Source: CALJTV01 sp036821185 (GTDB lineage: Bacteria > Chloroflexota > Dehalococcoidia > GIF9 > UBA5629). From it: a DNA stretch of 64,000 nucleotides. This document shows positions 16,422 through 24,382 of this stretch, one piece after another; the first letter of the stretch is position 1; every line of letters begins with the position of its first letter. Where the stretch lies: positions 124,001-188,000 of the forward strand of contig DAISKD010000003.1 in the NCBI GenBank assembly GCA_036821185.1. The letters run 5' to 3'. A program made the position numbers and the translations under genes. The notes below the pieces were generated by a model. That model ran no database searches, had not been told where the DNA came from, and was given only the letters and a program-made list of their open reading frames with translations.

Positions 16422-18611
16422 ATGGGTGAGTTCACCGTAACCATCGATGGCAAGCAGGTCAGCGTAGCCACTGGTACGACTGTGTTTCAGGCGGCAGCCG
16501 GCGCAGGCATTTATATTCCTAACCTATGTGCTCACCCTGATTTGCCACCTTCGGGTGATTGTGGGCTCTGTCTGGTAGAGGTGGAGGGACAGGCTGACCT
16601 TGTCCTTTCATGCACTACTAAGGCTGTGGAAGGAATGGTCGTCCGCACGGATACCCCCGAGGTCCGAGAGAGGCAACGTCAGGCGCTGATAAAGCTTCTG
16701 TCCCAGCACCCCAATGCCTGTCTTACCTGCTGGCGCAAAGAGAGATGTAAGCCTTTTGATGTCTGCCTGCGCAACGTTGCCGTCACTGAGCGGTGTGTTA
16801 CCTGTCCCAAGAACGGGCGCTGCGAACTACAACTAGTGGCTGACTTCTTTGATATCAAAATGGAGGACATTCCCTATGAGTACCGTTCCCTGCCGGTGAA
16901 TCGGGACAACCCGTTCTTCGATTTAGACTACAACTTGTGCATCGGCTGCGGACGCTGTATCAGGGCCTGTGGTGACCTGAGGGGGATAAAGGCGCTTGAT
17001 TTTGTGGAGATGGATGGTTACAAGGTGGCGGCACCGCGTCGGAATAACAGTCACAAGGACTCCGGATGCAAGTTTTGCTTCACCTGTGTGGAAGTCTGCC
17101 CTACCGGTGCTCTGGTGGACAGGGAGGCGCGTTACCGTGATGTTCCTGATTGGGAAGCCTATGTGGTGCCCTGCCGGGACGCCTGTCCGGCACATATAGA
17201 TATACCGCGGTACATTTATCTTATTGCACAAGGAAAATATTCCGAAGCACTGGCGGTTATTAGAGAAAAGGTGCCTTTCCCCGGTGTCTTGGGGCGTGTC
17301 TGCATACATCCCTGTGAGCAGGCATGTCGGCGCGGGGCTTTGAATGACCCGATATGTATCAAATTCCTCAAGCGTTTTGCCGCTGACAACGACAGTGGGC
17401 TGTGGAAGCAGAATTCAAAGGTAGCACCGCCGACTGGTAAGAGGGTGGCGGTGGTGGGCTCAGGGCCGGCGGGGCTGACGGCGGCTTTCTATCTAGCCAA
17501 ACTGGGCCATTCGGTGACGGTGTTTGAAGCCCTGCCACAGCCCGGTGGCATGATGCGCGTCGGCATTCCGACCTACCGTTTGCCGCGTGCTGTCCTGGAA
17601 GCGGAGATCAGGGAGATTGAAAATGTCGGGGTTGAGATAAAGACTAACACCAAGGTGGAGTCCGTAAACAGCCTGTTTAAAGAGGGCTATGATGCTGCGT
17701 TTCTGGCATTGGGGGCCCATCGCGGTACCAGGATGGGCGTGGATGGAGAGGACAGCCCTGGTGTGATGGATGGCGTGACCTTTCTCAGACAGGTCAGCCT
17801 GGGTATGGAAGTGAGGGTAGGTGAAAGGATAGCGGTCATCGGTGGTGGTAATGCAGCTATAGACTGTTCCCGCACGGCACTGCGCCTTGGTGCTAAAGAG
17901 GTAACGATTGTTTATCGTCGCACCCGTGCTGAAATGCCAGCGGCACCTGAGGAGGTGGAGGAAGCGTTGCACGAGGGGGTAAAGATCATCTTCTTAGCGG
18001 CACCATCGAAGATTACTACCAGAAATGGCCATCTTGAGCTGGAGTGTATCAGGATGGAGCTGGGCGAGCCGGATGCCAGTGGGAGGCGCCGCCCGGTGCC
18101 CGTGAAGGGGAGCGAGTTTGTGATGGAGTTCGATAACATCATAGCCAGCATTGGGCAGGTGTCTGATATTCCTAAAGGGTTTGGCGTGGAAGTCGGGCGT
18201 GGAGAGATGATAAAGGTGGACGCCAGGACGCTGGCGACGAATGTCAGGGGTGTATTTGCTGGCGGCGATGTGGTCACCGGTCCAGCTTCGGTGATCGAGG
18301 CTATTGCCCAGGGGAGGCAGGCGGCGAGTTCCATCGACAAATATCTTGGTGGCAAAGGCATCATTGACGAAGTACTGGTGCCGTTTGAGAAGGCGCCCCC
18401 GTATTTCGGCAGTGAAGAGGGCTTTGCCGATAGACGGCTTCCTGAGATGCCTGCTATCGGTTTAGATAAACGCCTGGCCGGTTTTGTTGAGGTGGAGCTG
18501 GGCTACGACGAGGGGATTGCTAGAGCCGAAGCAGCACGCTGCCTGCGCTGCAATGCCAGATTGGAGCTTTCGCGTCCGGTACTGCCTCCGCTTAAAGTTA
18601 AATCTGTCTAG
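16422..18611 (+). CDS. NuoG-like ferredoxin domain fused to a GltD/NfnB-like FAD oxidoreductase
   Basis: A 729-residue fusion starting 4 bp after fdhA. Residues 1-240 repeat the fdhA N-terminus: a [2Fe-2S] domain (CAHPDLPPSGDCGLC), an expanded cysteine region (CLTCWRKERC, CVTCPKNGRC) and two [4Fe-4S] motifs (CIGCGRCIRAC, CKFCFTCVEVC). Instead of a molybdopterin domain it continues as a GltD-type unit: Fe-S motifs (CRDACPAHIDIP, CIHPCEQAC), an FAD-binding VVGSGPAGLTAA at about residue 345 and an NAD(P)H-binding VIGGGNAAIDCSR. It probably links the formate dehydrogenase electron chain to a flavin and pyridine nucleotide. A duplication of the fdhA 5' end may explain its N-terminus. It could alternatively work as a separate NADPH:ferredoxin oxidoreductase. 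Confidence 0.88.
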   Translation: MGEFTVTIDGKQVSVATGTTVFQAAAGAGIYIPNLCAHPDLPPSGDCGLCLVEVEGQADLVLSCTTKAVEGMVVRTDTPEVRERQRQALIKLLSQHPNACLTCWRKERCKPFDVCLRNVAVTERCVTCPKNGRCELQLVADFFDIKMEDIPYEYRSLPVNRDNPFFDLDYNLCIGCGRCIRACGDLRGIKALDFVEMDGYKVAAPRRNNSHKDSGCKFCFTCVEVCPTGALVDREARYRDVPDWEAYVVPCRDACPAHIDIPRYIYLIAQGKYSEALAVIREKVPFPGVLGRVCIHPCEQACRRGALNDPICIKFLKRFAADNDSGLWKQNSKVAPPTGKRVAVVGSGPAGLTAAFYLAKLGHSVTVFEALPQPGGMMRVGIPTYRLPRAVLEAEIREIENVGVEIKTNTKVESVNSLFKEGYDAAFLALGAHRGTRMGVDGEDSPGVMDGVTFLRQVSLGMEVRVGERIAVIGGGNAAIDCSRTALRLGAKEVTIVYRRTRAEMPAAPEEVEEALHEGVKIIFLAAPSKITTRNGHLELECIRMELGEPDASGRRRPVPVKGSEFVMEFDNIIASIGQVSDIPKGFGVEVGRGEMIKVDARTLATNVRGVFAGGDVVTGPASVIEAIAQGRQAASSIDKYLGGKGIIDEVLVPFEKAPPYFGSEEGFADRRLPEMPAIGLDKRLAGFVEVELGYDEGIARAEAARCLRCNARLELSRPVLPPLKVKSV

Positions 18612-18625
18612 AACGAGGTCACACG

Positions 18626-19468
18626 ATGTACAGGATAGTGGCTAAAGAGAAATTGTGCCCCACAATCGACTGCTTTGAGTTCGAAGCCCCAGCCATAGCG
18701 AGGAAGGCTAAAGCAGGACAGTTCGTGGTTATCCGCGTGGATGAGGTGGGTGAGCGTATACCCTTGACGCTGGCTGACTGGGACGAGGCAAAAGGCACAA
18801 TAACTCTGGTGGCGATGAAGGTGGGTACCACTACACATAAACTATCATGCCTCGAAGCCGGTGGGGCTATACTTGACATAATCGGACCACTGGGCCTCCC
18901 TTCTGAGGTCGAGGACTTTGGCACGGTGGTTTGTGTGGGTGGTGGAGTGGGTGTGGCGCCGATATTCCCCATTGCCAGGGCTTTGAAACAGGCGGGGAAT
19001 AAGGTCATCTCCGTCATGGGGGCGCGGAGTAAAGAGTTGCTGTTCTGGGAGGAGCGATTGCGCAGTGTCAGCGATGAGCTCATAGTGACCACCGACGATG
19101 GCTCATATGCCCGTAAGGGGGTGGTCACCGAACCGTTGAAGGAAATATTGGAAAGGGACAAAGAGGTCAGCCGTGTGATTGCCATCGGACCGGCGATAAT
19201 GATGAAGTTCTGCTCATTGACGACCAAACCATTCGGCGTCAAGACCATCGTGAGCCTTAATTCGATCATGGTCGATGGCACAGGGATGTGTGGTTGCTGT
19301 CGGGTGAGTGTGGGCGGTATCACTAAGTTTGTCTGTGTTGATGGTCCGGAGTTTGATGGACACGAGGTGGACTGGGAACTGCTGATGAGTCGGCAGCGGA
19401 TGTATCTGGATGAAGAGAAACGTTCTTTCGAGTTGTGGAAATCACGCCAGTGCCAGTGCAATTCTTGA
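18626..19468 (+). CDS. nfnA: NfnA-like sulfide/dihydroorotate dehydrogenase-type FAD/NAD-binding subunit
   Basis: A 280-residue flavoprotein of the ferredoxin-NADP reductase/PyrK type. The N-terminal FAD domain carries IPLTLADWD, the nucleotide-binding domain carries VCVGGGVGVAPIFPIARALK, and the C-terminus has GMCGCCRVSVGG with a following C (FVCVDGPEFDG), the [2Fe-2S] ligands of the NfnA/SudB family. In NfnAB this small subunit binds NAD(H) and works with the large subunit in flavin-based electron bifurcation between NADH, ferredoxin and NADP. It lies 14 bp after the fusion gene and 12 bp before nfnB, so co-translation is likely. Confidence 0.9.
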   Translation: MYRIVAKEKLCPTIDCFEFEAPAIARKAKAGQFVVIRVDEVGERIPLTLADWDEAKGTITLVAMKVGTTTHKLSCLEAGGAILDIIGPLGLPSEVEDFGTVVCVGGGVGVAPIFPIARALKQAGNKVISVMGARSKELLFWEERLRSVSDELIVTTDDGSYARKGVVTEPLKEILERDKEVSRVIAIGPAIMMKFCSLTTKPFGVKTIVSLNSIMVDGTGMCGCCRVSVGGITKFVCVDGPEFDGHEVDWELLMSRQRMYLDEEKRSFELWKSRQCQCNS

Positions 19469-19480
19469 AGTTACACAGAG

Positions 19481-20896
19481 ATGGAAGAGAAAGCCAGACC
19501 AAAGATTGACCTGAACCGCGTGCCTATGCCCCGCCAGGACCCTAAAGTGAGGGCGCGCAATTTCAATGAGGTGGCCCTGGGCTATACCGACGAGATGGCA
19601 CTCCGTGAAGCCAGCCGTTGCATCCAGTGTCCCAAGCGCCCCTGCGTTGCCGGCTGCCCGGTGAATATAGATATTCCTGAGTTCATCAAGGCGGTGCGAG
19701 ATGGGAACATGCCGGAAGCGGTGAGGATACTGAAGGGCAAGAACAGCCTCCCGGGCATATGTGGTCGGGTGTGTCCTCAAGAGACACAGTGTGAGGAAGT
19801 ATGTTCGTTGGGGAAGAAAGGGGCGCCAATAGCTATCGGGCGACTGGAGAGGTATGTAGCCGACTGGGAGCTGAAACATAATCCTGAATTTAATAAAGCT
19901 GTCGATTTGCCACCGCCGACGGGCAAGAAGGTGGCAGTTATTGGTTCCGGTCCTGCCGGGCTTACCTGTGCCGCCGATTTAGCCAAGATGGGGCACAGCG
20001 TCACCATTTTCGAGGCGTTGCATGTAGCTGGTGGGGTGCTGATATACGGCATCCCTGAGTTCAGGTTGCCCAAGGAGATTGTCCGGGCGGAGATAGAGTA
20101 TGTGAAGTCGCTTGGGGTAGAGATAAAGCTGGACTCGGTGATGGGGAAGCTGGCCACTGTGGACGAGGTACTAGCCAGTGGCTACGATGCTGTGTTCCTG
20201 GGCACGGGCGCCGGGCTGCCGATGTTTCTTAACATTCCCGGTGAGAACCTTAATGGCATTTATTCGGCGAACGAGTTCCTCACCAGGGTAAACCTGATGA
20301 AGGCCTATCTTTTCCCTGAGTATGATACGCCGGTGAAGATAGGTAGACGGGTGGCGGTTATCGGTGGCGGGAACGTGGCCATGGACGCAGCACGCTGTGC
20401 CCTGCGCCTTGGAGCTGAGGATGTCTGTATCGTCTACCGGAGGTCACGTGCCGAGATGCCGGCACGAAAGGAAGAGGTGGAGAATGCCGAGGAGGAGGGC
20501 ATCATCTTCAAGTTCCTCACCAACCCCAAGAGGTTTATTGGCAATGAGCAGGGCTGGGTAACGGCGATGGAATGCTACGAAATGGAGCTCGGTGAGCCAG
20601 ATGCCAGCGGCAGGCGCCGTCCTATTGTCAAAGAGGGCAGCGAGTTCATCATGAATGTTGACATTGTGATCGTTGCTCTGGGCACCACCCCCAACCCGCT
20701 AATTCCTTCGACCACCAAGGGGCTGGAGACAAGAAAGAATGGCACTGTGGTGGCTGATGAGGTGAGCGGCAAGACGACGAAGGACAGGGTGTGGGCTGGC
20801 GGCGATGTGGTCACCGGTGCCGCTACGGTGATAAGTGCTATGGGTGCGGGCAAGCGGGCAGCGGATTCGATAGACGCCTACCTTCGTGGGCTGTAG
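19481..20896 (+). CDS. nfnB: NfnB/GltA: NADPH-dependent glutamate synthase small-subunit-like oxidoreductase
   Basis: A 471-residue GltD-family protein. Two N-terminal [4Fe-4S] sites are visible (CIQCPKRPCVAGCPVNIDIP; RVCPQETQCEEVC), then FAD binding at VIGSGPAGLTCA (about residue 150) and NADPH binding at VIGGGNVAMDAAR, ending with GGDVVTGAATVISAMGAGKRAA. Without a GltB partner and right after nfnA, the best reading is the large subunit of NADH-dependent ferredoxin:NADP oxidoreductase rather than glutamate synthase. Last gene of the operon. Its FAD region is strongly similar to the C-terminal two-thirds of the fusion protein at 16422-18611, so the operon encodes two paralogous units of this type. 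Confidence 0.9.
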   Translation: MEEKARPKIDLNRVPMPRQDPKVRARNFNEVALGYTDEMALREASRCIQCPKRPCVAGCPVNIDIPEFIKAVRDGNMPEAVRILKGKNSLPGICGRVCPQETQCEEVCSLGKKGAPIAIGRLERYVADWELKHNPEFNKAVDLPPPTGKKVAVIGSGPAGLTCAADLAKMGHSVTIFEALHVAGGVLIYGIPEFRLPKEIVRAEIEYVKSLGVEIKLDSVMGKLATVDEVLASGYDAVFLGTGAGLPMFLNIPGENLNGIYSANEFLTRVNLMKAYLFPEYDTPVKIGRRVAVIGGGNVAMDAARCALRLGAEDVCIVYRRSRAEMPARKEEVENAEEEGIIFKFLTNPKRFIGNEQGWVTAMECYEMELGEPDASGRRRPIVKEGSEFIMNVDIVIVALGTTPNPLIPSTTKGLETRKNGTVVADEVSGKTTKDRVWAGGDVVTGAATVISAMGAGKRAADSIDAYLRGL

Positions 20897-21037
20897 GCAA
20901 AGAACTTCCGGCCCTCTTTTGTCTTTCTCGTTTTCCCAAGGAAGAGCAAGGCGAGCGCAGCACAGGAGGAAGGCTACCTTTCTGGCCTCAGGACCTAAGA
21001 TTAATGTGTCAGTGATCTACCGGGCGGGTACAGGTGA

Positions 21038-21066
21038 TTGACAATTCGCTCGTCGACGACTAGACT
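21038..21066 (+). promoter_or_regulatory. Sigma70-type promoter of the HerA-like ATPase gene, with a spacer palindrome
   Basis: TTGACA (21038-21043), a 17-bp spacer and TAGACT (21061-21066). The spacer includes TCGTCGACGA (21050-21059), a perfect 10-bp palindrome that may be an operator. The predicted transcript starts near 21073, so an upstream in-frame ATG at 21038 cannot be used. The leader contains a 6-bp hairpin (21079-21094, GCTACC/GGTAGC). Confidence 0.6.
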
Positions 21067-21121
21067 AGTGGCGTACCTGCTACCGTCGGGTAGCACATGT
21101 GAGCATCTCCAGGGGGTGAGT

Positions 21122-23596
21122 ATGGAAGACTATGAGAAGCTAGGCGTCTTTTACTTGGGCAAGACCTATGACCTCGCCGCAAGAAAGTCTAAAGGGGAAC
21201 TGCTCCTCTACGATTCTAAAGACCTGGTCACCCACGGGGTCTGTGTGGGTATGACCGGAAGTGGCAAGACGGGGTTATGCATCGTGTTGCTGGAAGAGGC
21301 GGCGATCGATGGCATCCCTGCCATAGTTATTGACCCGAAGGGTGACTTACCCAATTTATTGCTGACATTCCCGCAGCTACGTCCGGAGGATTTCCTTCCC
21401 TGGGTGAACGAGGACGATGCCCGCAAGAAAGGGCTTCCCGTAGACGAATATGCAAAAAAGCAGGCTGAATTATGGTGTAATGGGTTAGCCTCGTGGGGAC
21501 AGAGCGGCGAGCGTATTGCCAGGCTTAGGCAGGCGGCTGACTTCGTAATATACACGCCGGGCAGCAATGCTGGGCTACCTGTTTCCATCCTGAAATCGTT
21601 CGCTGCCCCACCTCCTGCTATCAGGGAAGATAGCGAATTGCTCAGGGAGCGCATCGTCTCTACAGCGACCAGCCTGCTTGGGCTGCTGGGTAAAGAAGCT
21701 GACCCTATCCGCAGTCGGGAACATATTTTGATATCCACAATACTCGACATAGCCTGGAGGGAGGGGCGGGACTTAGACCTTGGCGCTCTGATACAGCAGA
21801 TACAGTCACCCCCGGTAAGCAAGGTTGGCGTGCTGGATATAGAGTCCTTCTACCCATCCAAGGAGAGGTTTGAACTGGCGCTATTGCTTAATAATCTGCT
21901 GGCGGCGCCGGGGTTCGATTTATGGTTGCAGGGTGAGCCGCTGGACATCGGTCAGATACTTTATTCGCCGAATGGCAAGCCGCGAATATCAATATTCAGC
22001 ATAGCCCATCTGAACGATTCTGAGCGCATGTTCTTCGTTTCCTTGCTATTGAACCAGATACTGGCTTGGACGCGTACCCAGTCAGGCACCACCAGCCTCC
22101 GGGCTATAGTGTACATGGACGAAATTTTCGGTTATTTCCCGCCCGTGGCCAATCCGCCTTCGAAAGCACCCTTGCTGACATTACTAAAACAAGCACGCGC
22201 CTTTGGCGTGGGCATATTGCTAGCCACGCAGAACCCTGTTGACCTGGACTACAAGGGGTTATCCAACACCGGCACCTGGTTTATCGGTCGGTTACAGACG
22301 GAGCGTGACAAGATGCGGGTGCTGGAGGGATTGGAAGGTGTGGCTGCCACGACGGGCACAAGGTTCGACCGGGCGGCGATGGAGCAGACTCTGGCTGGTC
22401 TGAGCAACCGCATATTCTTGATGAACAATGTGCATGACGATGCCCCGGTGATTTTTGAGACCCGCTGGGCGATGTCTTATCTCAGGGGACCGATGACCCG
22501 TGTTCAGATAAAAGCGCTTATGGACCCGCTTCGCTCCGCAATGACCACAATACAGGCGGCGCCAGGAGCGGCTCCCTCAGCACCTGCCTATACCATGGCA
22601 GCGACGACGCCACTGGTACGATCGAGGGCTGAGATATCACAGACGGGGACCAGACCTGTGTTGTCTCCGAGCATTGTCCAGTACTTTGTTCCTGTTCGCG
22701 GCAGTCAGCCTGCAGGGCATACACTGGTATATTCCCCGATGGTTGTGGGGCATGCCCAGGTGCACTTTGTAGATGTCAAAAGTGGAGCTGATGTGGCTGA
22801 GGAGTCCACATATGTTACCCCAATTACCGATGACCCCATACCGGTGGACTGGAACAAAGCAAGCGAGGCTTTGTTTGACGTGACAGATTTAGAGAAGTCC
22901 CCGGCGGAGAGGGCTGGCTTCCTGCCGTTGCCATCGGCTGCCGGCAACCCCAGGAGCTATGATATCTGGAACAGGGGGTTTGCCGAGTGGCTTTATCGGA
23001 ACCGAAAATTAGAACTATTAAAGAGTCCGACCTTCAAGATATTTTCCAGGCCGGGGGAGTCGGAACGCGACTTCAGGATCCGTCTGCAACAGACCTCGCG
23101 CGAGCAGCGCGATGAGGCATTGGAGAAAGCGAGGCAAAGGTATGCTGCTAAGGTGGCTGCGCTGGAGGAAAAGGTACGGCGTGCCCAGCAGGCTGTGGAG
23201 AGGGAAGCGGAGCAAGCGAAGCAGCAGAAGATGCAGACGGCTATCTCGGCTGGGGCCACTTTACTCAGCGCCTTTGTGGGCAGGAAAGCTCTAAGCTATT
23301 CCTCATTGAGCAGAGGTACCACCACCATCCGCAGTGCGGGACGGATAATGAAGGAGTCCCAAGACATACAACGGGCTAAAGAGACGCTGGCAACATACCA
23401 GCAGCAACTGGAAGCGTTGGAGGCTGAGTTCAGGGCTGAAATGCAGCAGTTGCAGACCAAGATCGACCCGCTCACCGAGGAGCTTGAAGTGGTCACCATC
23501 AGACCGGCTAAGAAAGACATTTCCGTCCGCCTGGTAGCTTTAGCCTGGGTGCCCCAGTGGCAAAGCCCTGATGGGAAGATGGTGCCAGCTTGCTAA
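21122..23596 (+). CDS. HerA-like ATP-binding protein with C-terminal coiled coil
   Basis: An 824-residue protein; the start at ATG 21122 has a very strong agggggtgag site. Walker A is GMTGSGKTGL at residues 43-52, Walker B is AIVYMDEIFGY, followed by LLKQARAFGVGILLATQNP, the sensor region of HerA/FtsK-type ATPases. The C-terminal third has a long charged coiled coil (DEALEKARQRYAAKVAALEE onward), a short small-residue hydrophobic patch (AISAGATLLSAFVG) and a second coiled coil. It probably forms a DNA-translocating or protein-remodelling ring. It lacks the NurA partner of archaeal HerA. Its role (DNA transfer, defence or repair) is not decided by the sequence; no defence genes are adjacent. 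Confidence 0.82.
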   Translation: MEDYEKLGVFYLGKTYDLAARKSKGELLLYDSKDLVTHGVCVGMTGSGKTGLCIVLLEEAAIDGIPAIVIDPKGDLPNLLLTFPQLRPEDFLPWVNEDDARKKGLPVDEYAKKQAELWCNGLASWGQSGERIARLRQAADFVIYTPGSNAGLPVSILKSFAAPPPAIREDSELLRERIVSTATSLLGLLGKEADPIRSREHILISTILDIAWREGRDLDLGALIQQIQSPPVSKVGVLDIESFYPSKERFELALLLNNLLAAPGFDLWLQGEPLDIGQILYSPNGKPRISIFSIAHLNDSERMFFVSLLLNQILAWTRTQSGTTSLRAIVYMDEIFGYFPPVANPPSKAPLLTLLKQARAFGVGILLATQNPVDLDYKGLSNTGTWFIGRLQTERDKMRVLEGLEGVAATTGTRFDRAAMEQTLAGLSNRIFLMNNVHDDAPVIFETRWAMSYLRGPMTRVQIKALMDPLRSAMTTIQAAPGAAPSAPAYTMAATTPLVRSRAEISQTGTRPVLSPSIVQYFVPVRGSQPAGHTLVYSPMVVGHAQVHFVDVKSGADVAEESTYVTPITDDPIPVDWNKASEALFDVTDLEKSPAERAGFLPLPSAAGNPRSYDIWNRGFAEWLYRNRKLELLKSPTFKIFSRPGESERDFRIRLQQTSREQRDEALEKARQRYAAKVAALEEKVRRAQQAVEREAEQAKQQKMQTAISAGATLLSAFVGRKALSYSSLSRGTTTIRSAGRIMKESQDIQRAKETLATYQQQLEALEAEFRAEMQQLQTKIDPLTEELEVVTIRPAKKDISVRLVALAWVPQWQSPDGKMVPAC

Positions 23597-23599
23597 GAC

Positions 23600-23628
23600 T
23601 TGACATGGCTATCGGCGGGGCATATTAT
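23600..23628 (+). promoter_or_regulatory. Sigma70-type promoter of the 106-residue protein gene
   Basis: TTGACA (23600-23605), a 17-bp spacer and TATTAT (23623-23628), 57 bp before the ATG at 23685. It begins 3 bp after the stop codon of the HerA-like gene, so the following small genes are probably transcribed on their own. Confidence 0.65.
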
Positions 23629-23684
23629 AGCAGTAAGAGGACAGTGTAAAAGGTACACACAAGTACGATGATGGAGGAGTGCCT

Positions 23685-24005
23685 ATGGGAGAAGAATGGA
23701 CGCCCAGGCCTTACGCCAATGAGGAGTTCCTCTCCTTCGACCGTCTCAAGAGGGCAGTGAGCAGCAGAGTGCTGGACCGGGCTGAGCGGCAGATGATTTC
23801 AGAGTTCCCGCTAGACCCGGAGAAAGTGAACCGGTGGACAGAGGAGGAGTGGCAGCGGGCGAAGGAGGCATTGCGCTTATCCCCTGGTGCTCGTGAGGCG
23901 TTCCGCAAGTACCTTGAGTCGCTGGTCAATACCAAGGTGGACAGCCTCATAAAGCAGGATAAGTCTGAGCTTTCCTCACTAGGGGTAGCGGAGAAAAGCC
24001 TGTAA
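23685..24005 (+). CDS. Small hypothetical protein, 106 residues
   Basis: Not recognised. ATG 23685 follows ggagg at 23673-23677, and a good promoter precedes it. The protein (MGEEWTPRPYANEEFLSF onward) is soluble, highly charged and mostly helical by eye, with EEWQRAKEALRLSPGAREAFRKYL in the middle and no cysteines or membrane segment. A small DNA- or protein-binding factor is possible but unsupported. The next gene is a second small protein 100 bp downstream, followed by a terminator, so they may form a short transcription unit. Confidence 0.65.
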   Translation: MGEEWTPRPYANEEFLSFDRLKRAVSSRVLDRAERQMISEFPLDPEKVNRWTEEEWQRAKEALRLSPGAREAFRKYLESLVNTKVDSLIKQDKSELSSLGVAEKSL

Positions 24006-24105
24006 CTTTTTCATAAATCCAAGCATAAGTTTTTGTGGGGAGGGAAGGTATGGCCTCCCCTTTTGTGCAATACAGGGATTATCCAAATAGGGGAAGACTC
24101 GCAAC

Positions 24106-24303
24106 GTGGAAGAAGAACAGCTGAAGAAGCGCATAGAGGCCCTGGACAAGCGGCTGGACAACATCGACTCAGTGGTCACTGCTCTGGTGGAGCGGGTGAT
24201 GAGACAGCCGGTGACTGTGGAGGTTACCTGCCCCAAGTGTGGCAGCGTTATTCAGATACTCCTTACCAGCAATGTAAAATCCTCGACTAAAAGCCCAGGC
24301 TAG
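24106..24303 (+). CDS. Small coiled-coil/zinc-ribbon-like protein, 65 residues
   Basis: Starts at GTG 24106, with aggggaa about 11 nt upstream, and ends right at a strong intrinsic terminator. The N-terminal half is a heptad-like helix (EEEQLKKRIEALDKRLDNID), and the C-terminal half has CPKCGSVIQ, a single CxxC knuckle that could bind metal as a dimer. No named family recognised. The precise fit between the open frame and the terminator supports it being real. Confidence 0.55.
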   Translation: MEEEQLKKRIEALDKRLDNIDSVVTALVERVMRQPVTVEVTCPKCGSVIQILLTSNVKSSTKSPG

Positions 24304-24319
24304 TGTCTGGGCTTTCTTT
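24290..24319 (+). terminator. Intrinsic terminator
   Basis: AAAGCCCAG (24290-24298) and CTGGGCTTT (24307-24315) form a perfect 9-bp stem with an 8-nt loop, followed by CTTT. The stop codon of the preceding small gene lies in the loop. It ends the plus-strand unit ahead of the convergent glnA gene. Confidence 0.8.
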
Positions 24320-24382
24320 GTCTGCCGGAGGGTTGCTGGTGGGCAGTTCGCCTGGCGAGTTTCTGGGTGCCTTGCCGGGAAC

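Noticed and set aside
21038..21121. N-terminal extension of the HerA-like protein from an upstream ATG
   Set aside because: The extension lies in the promoter (TTGACA-17-TAGACT); ATG 21122 has a strong ribosome site.
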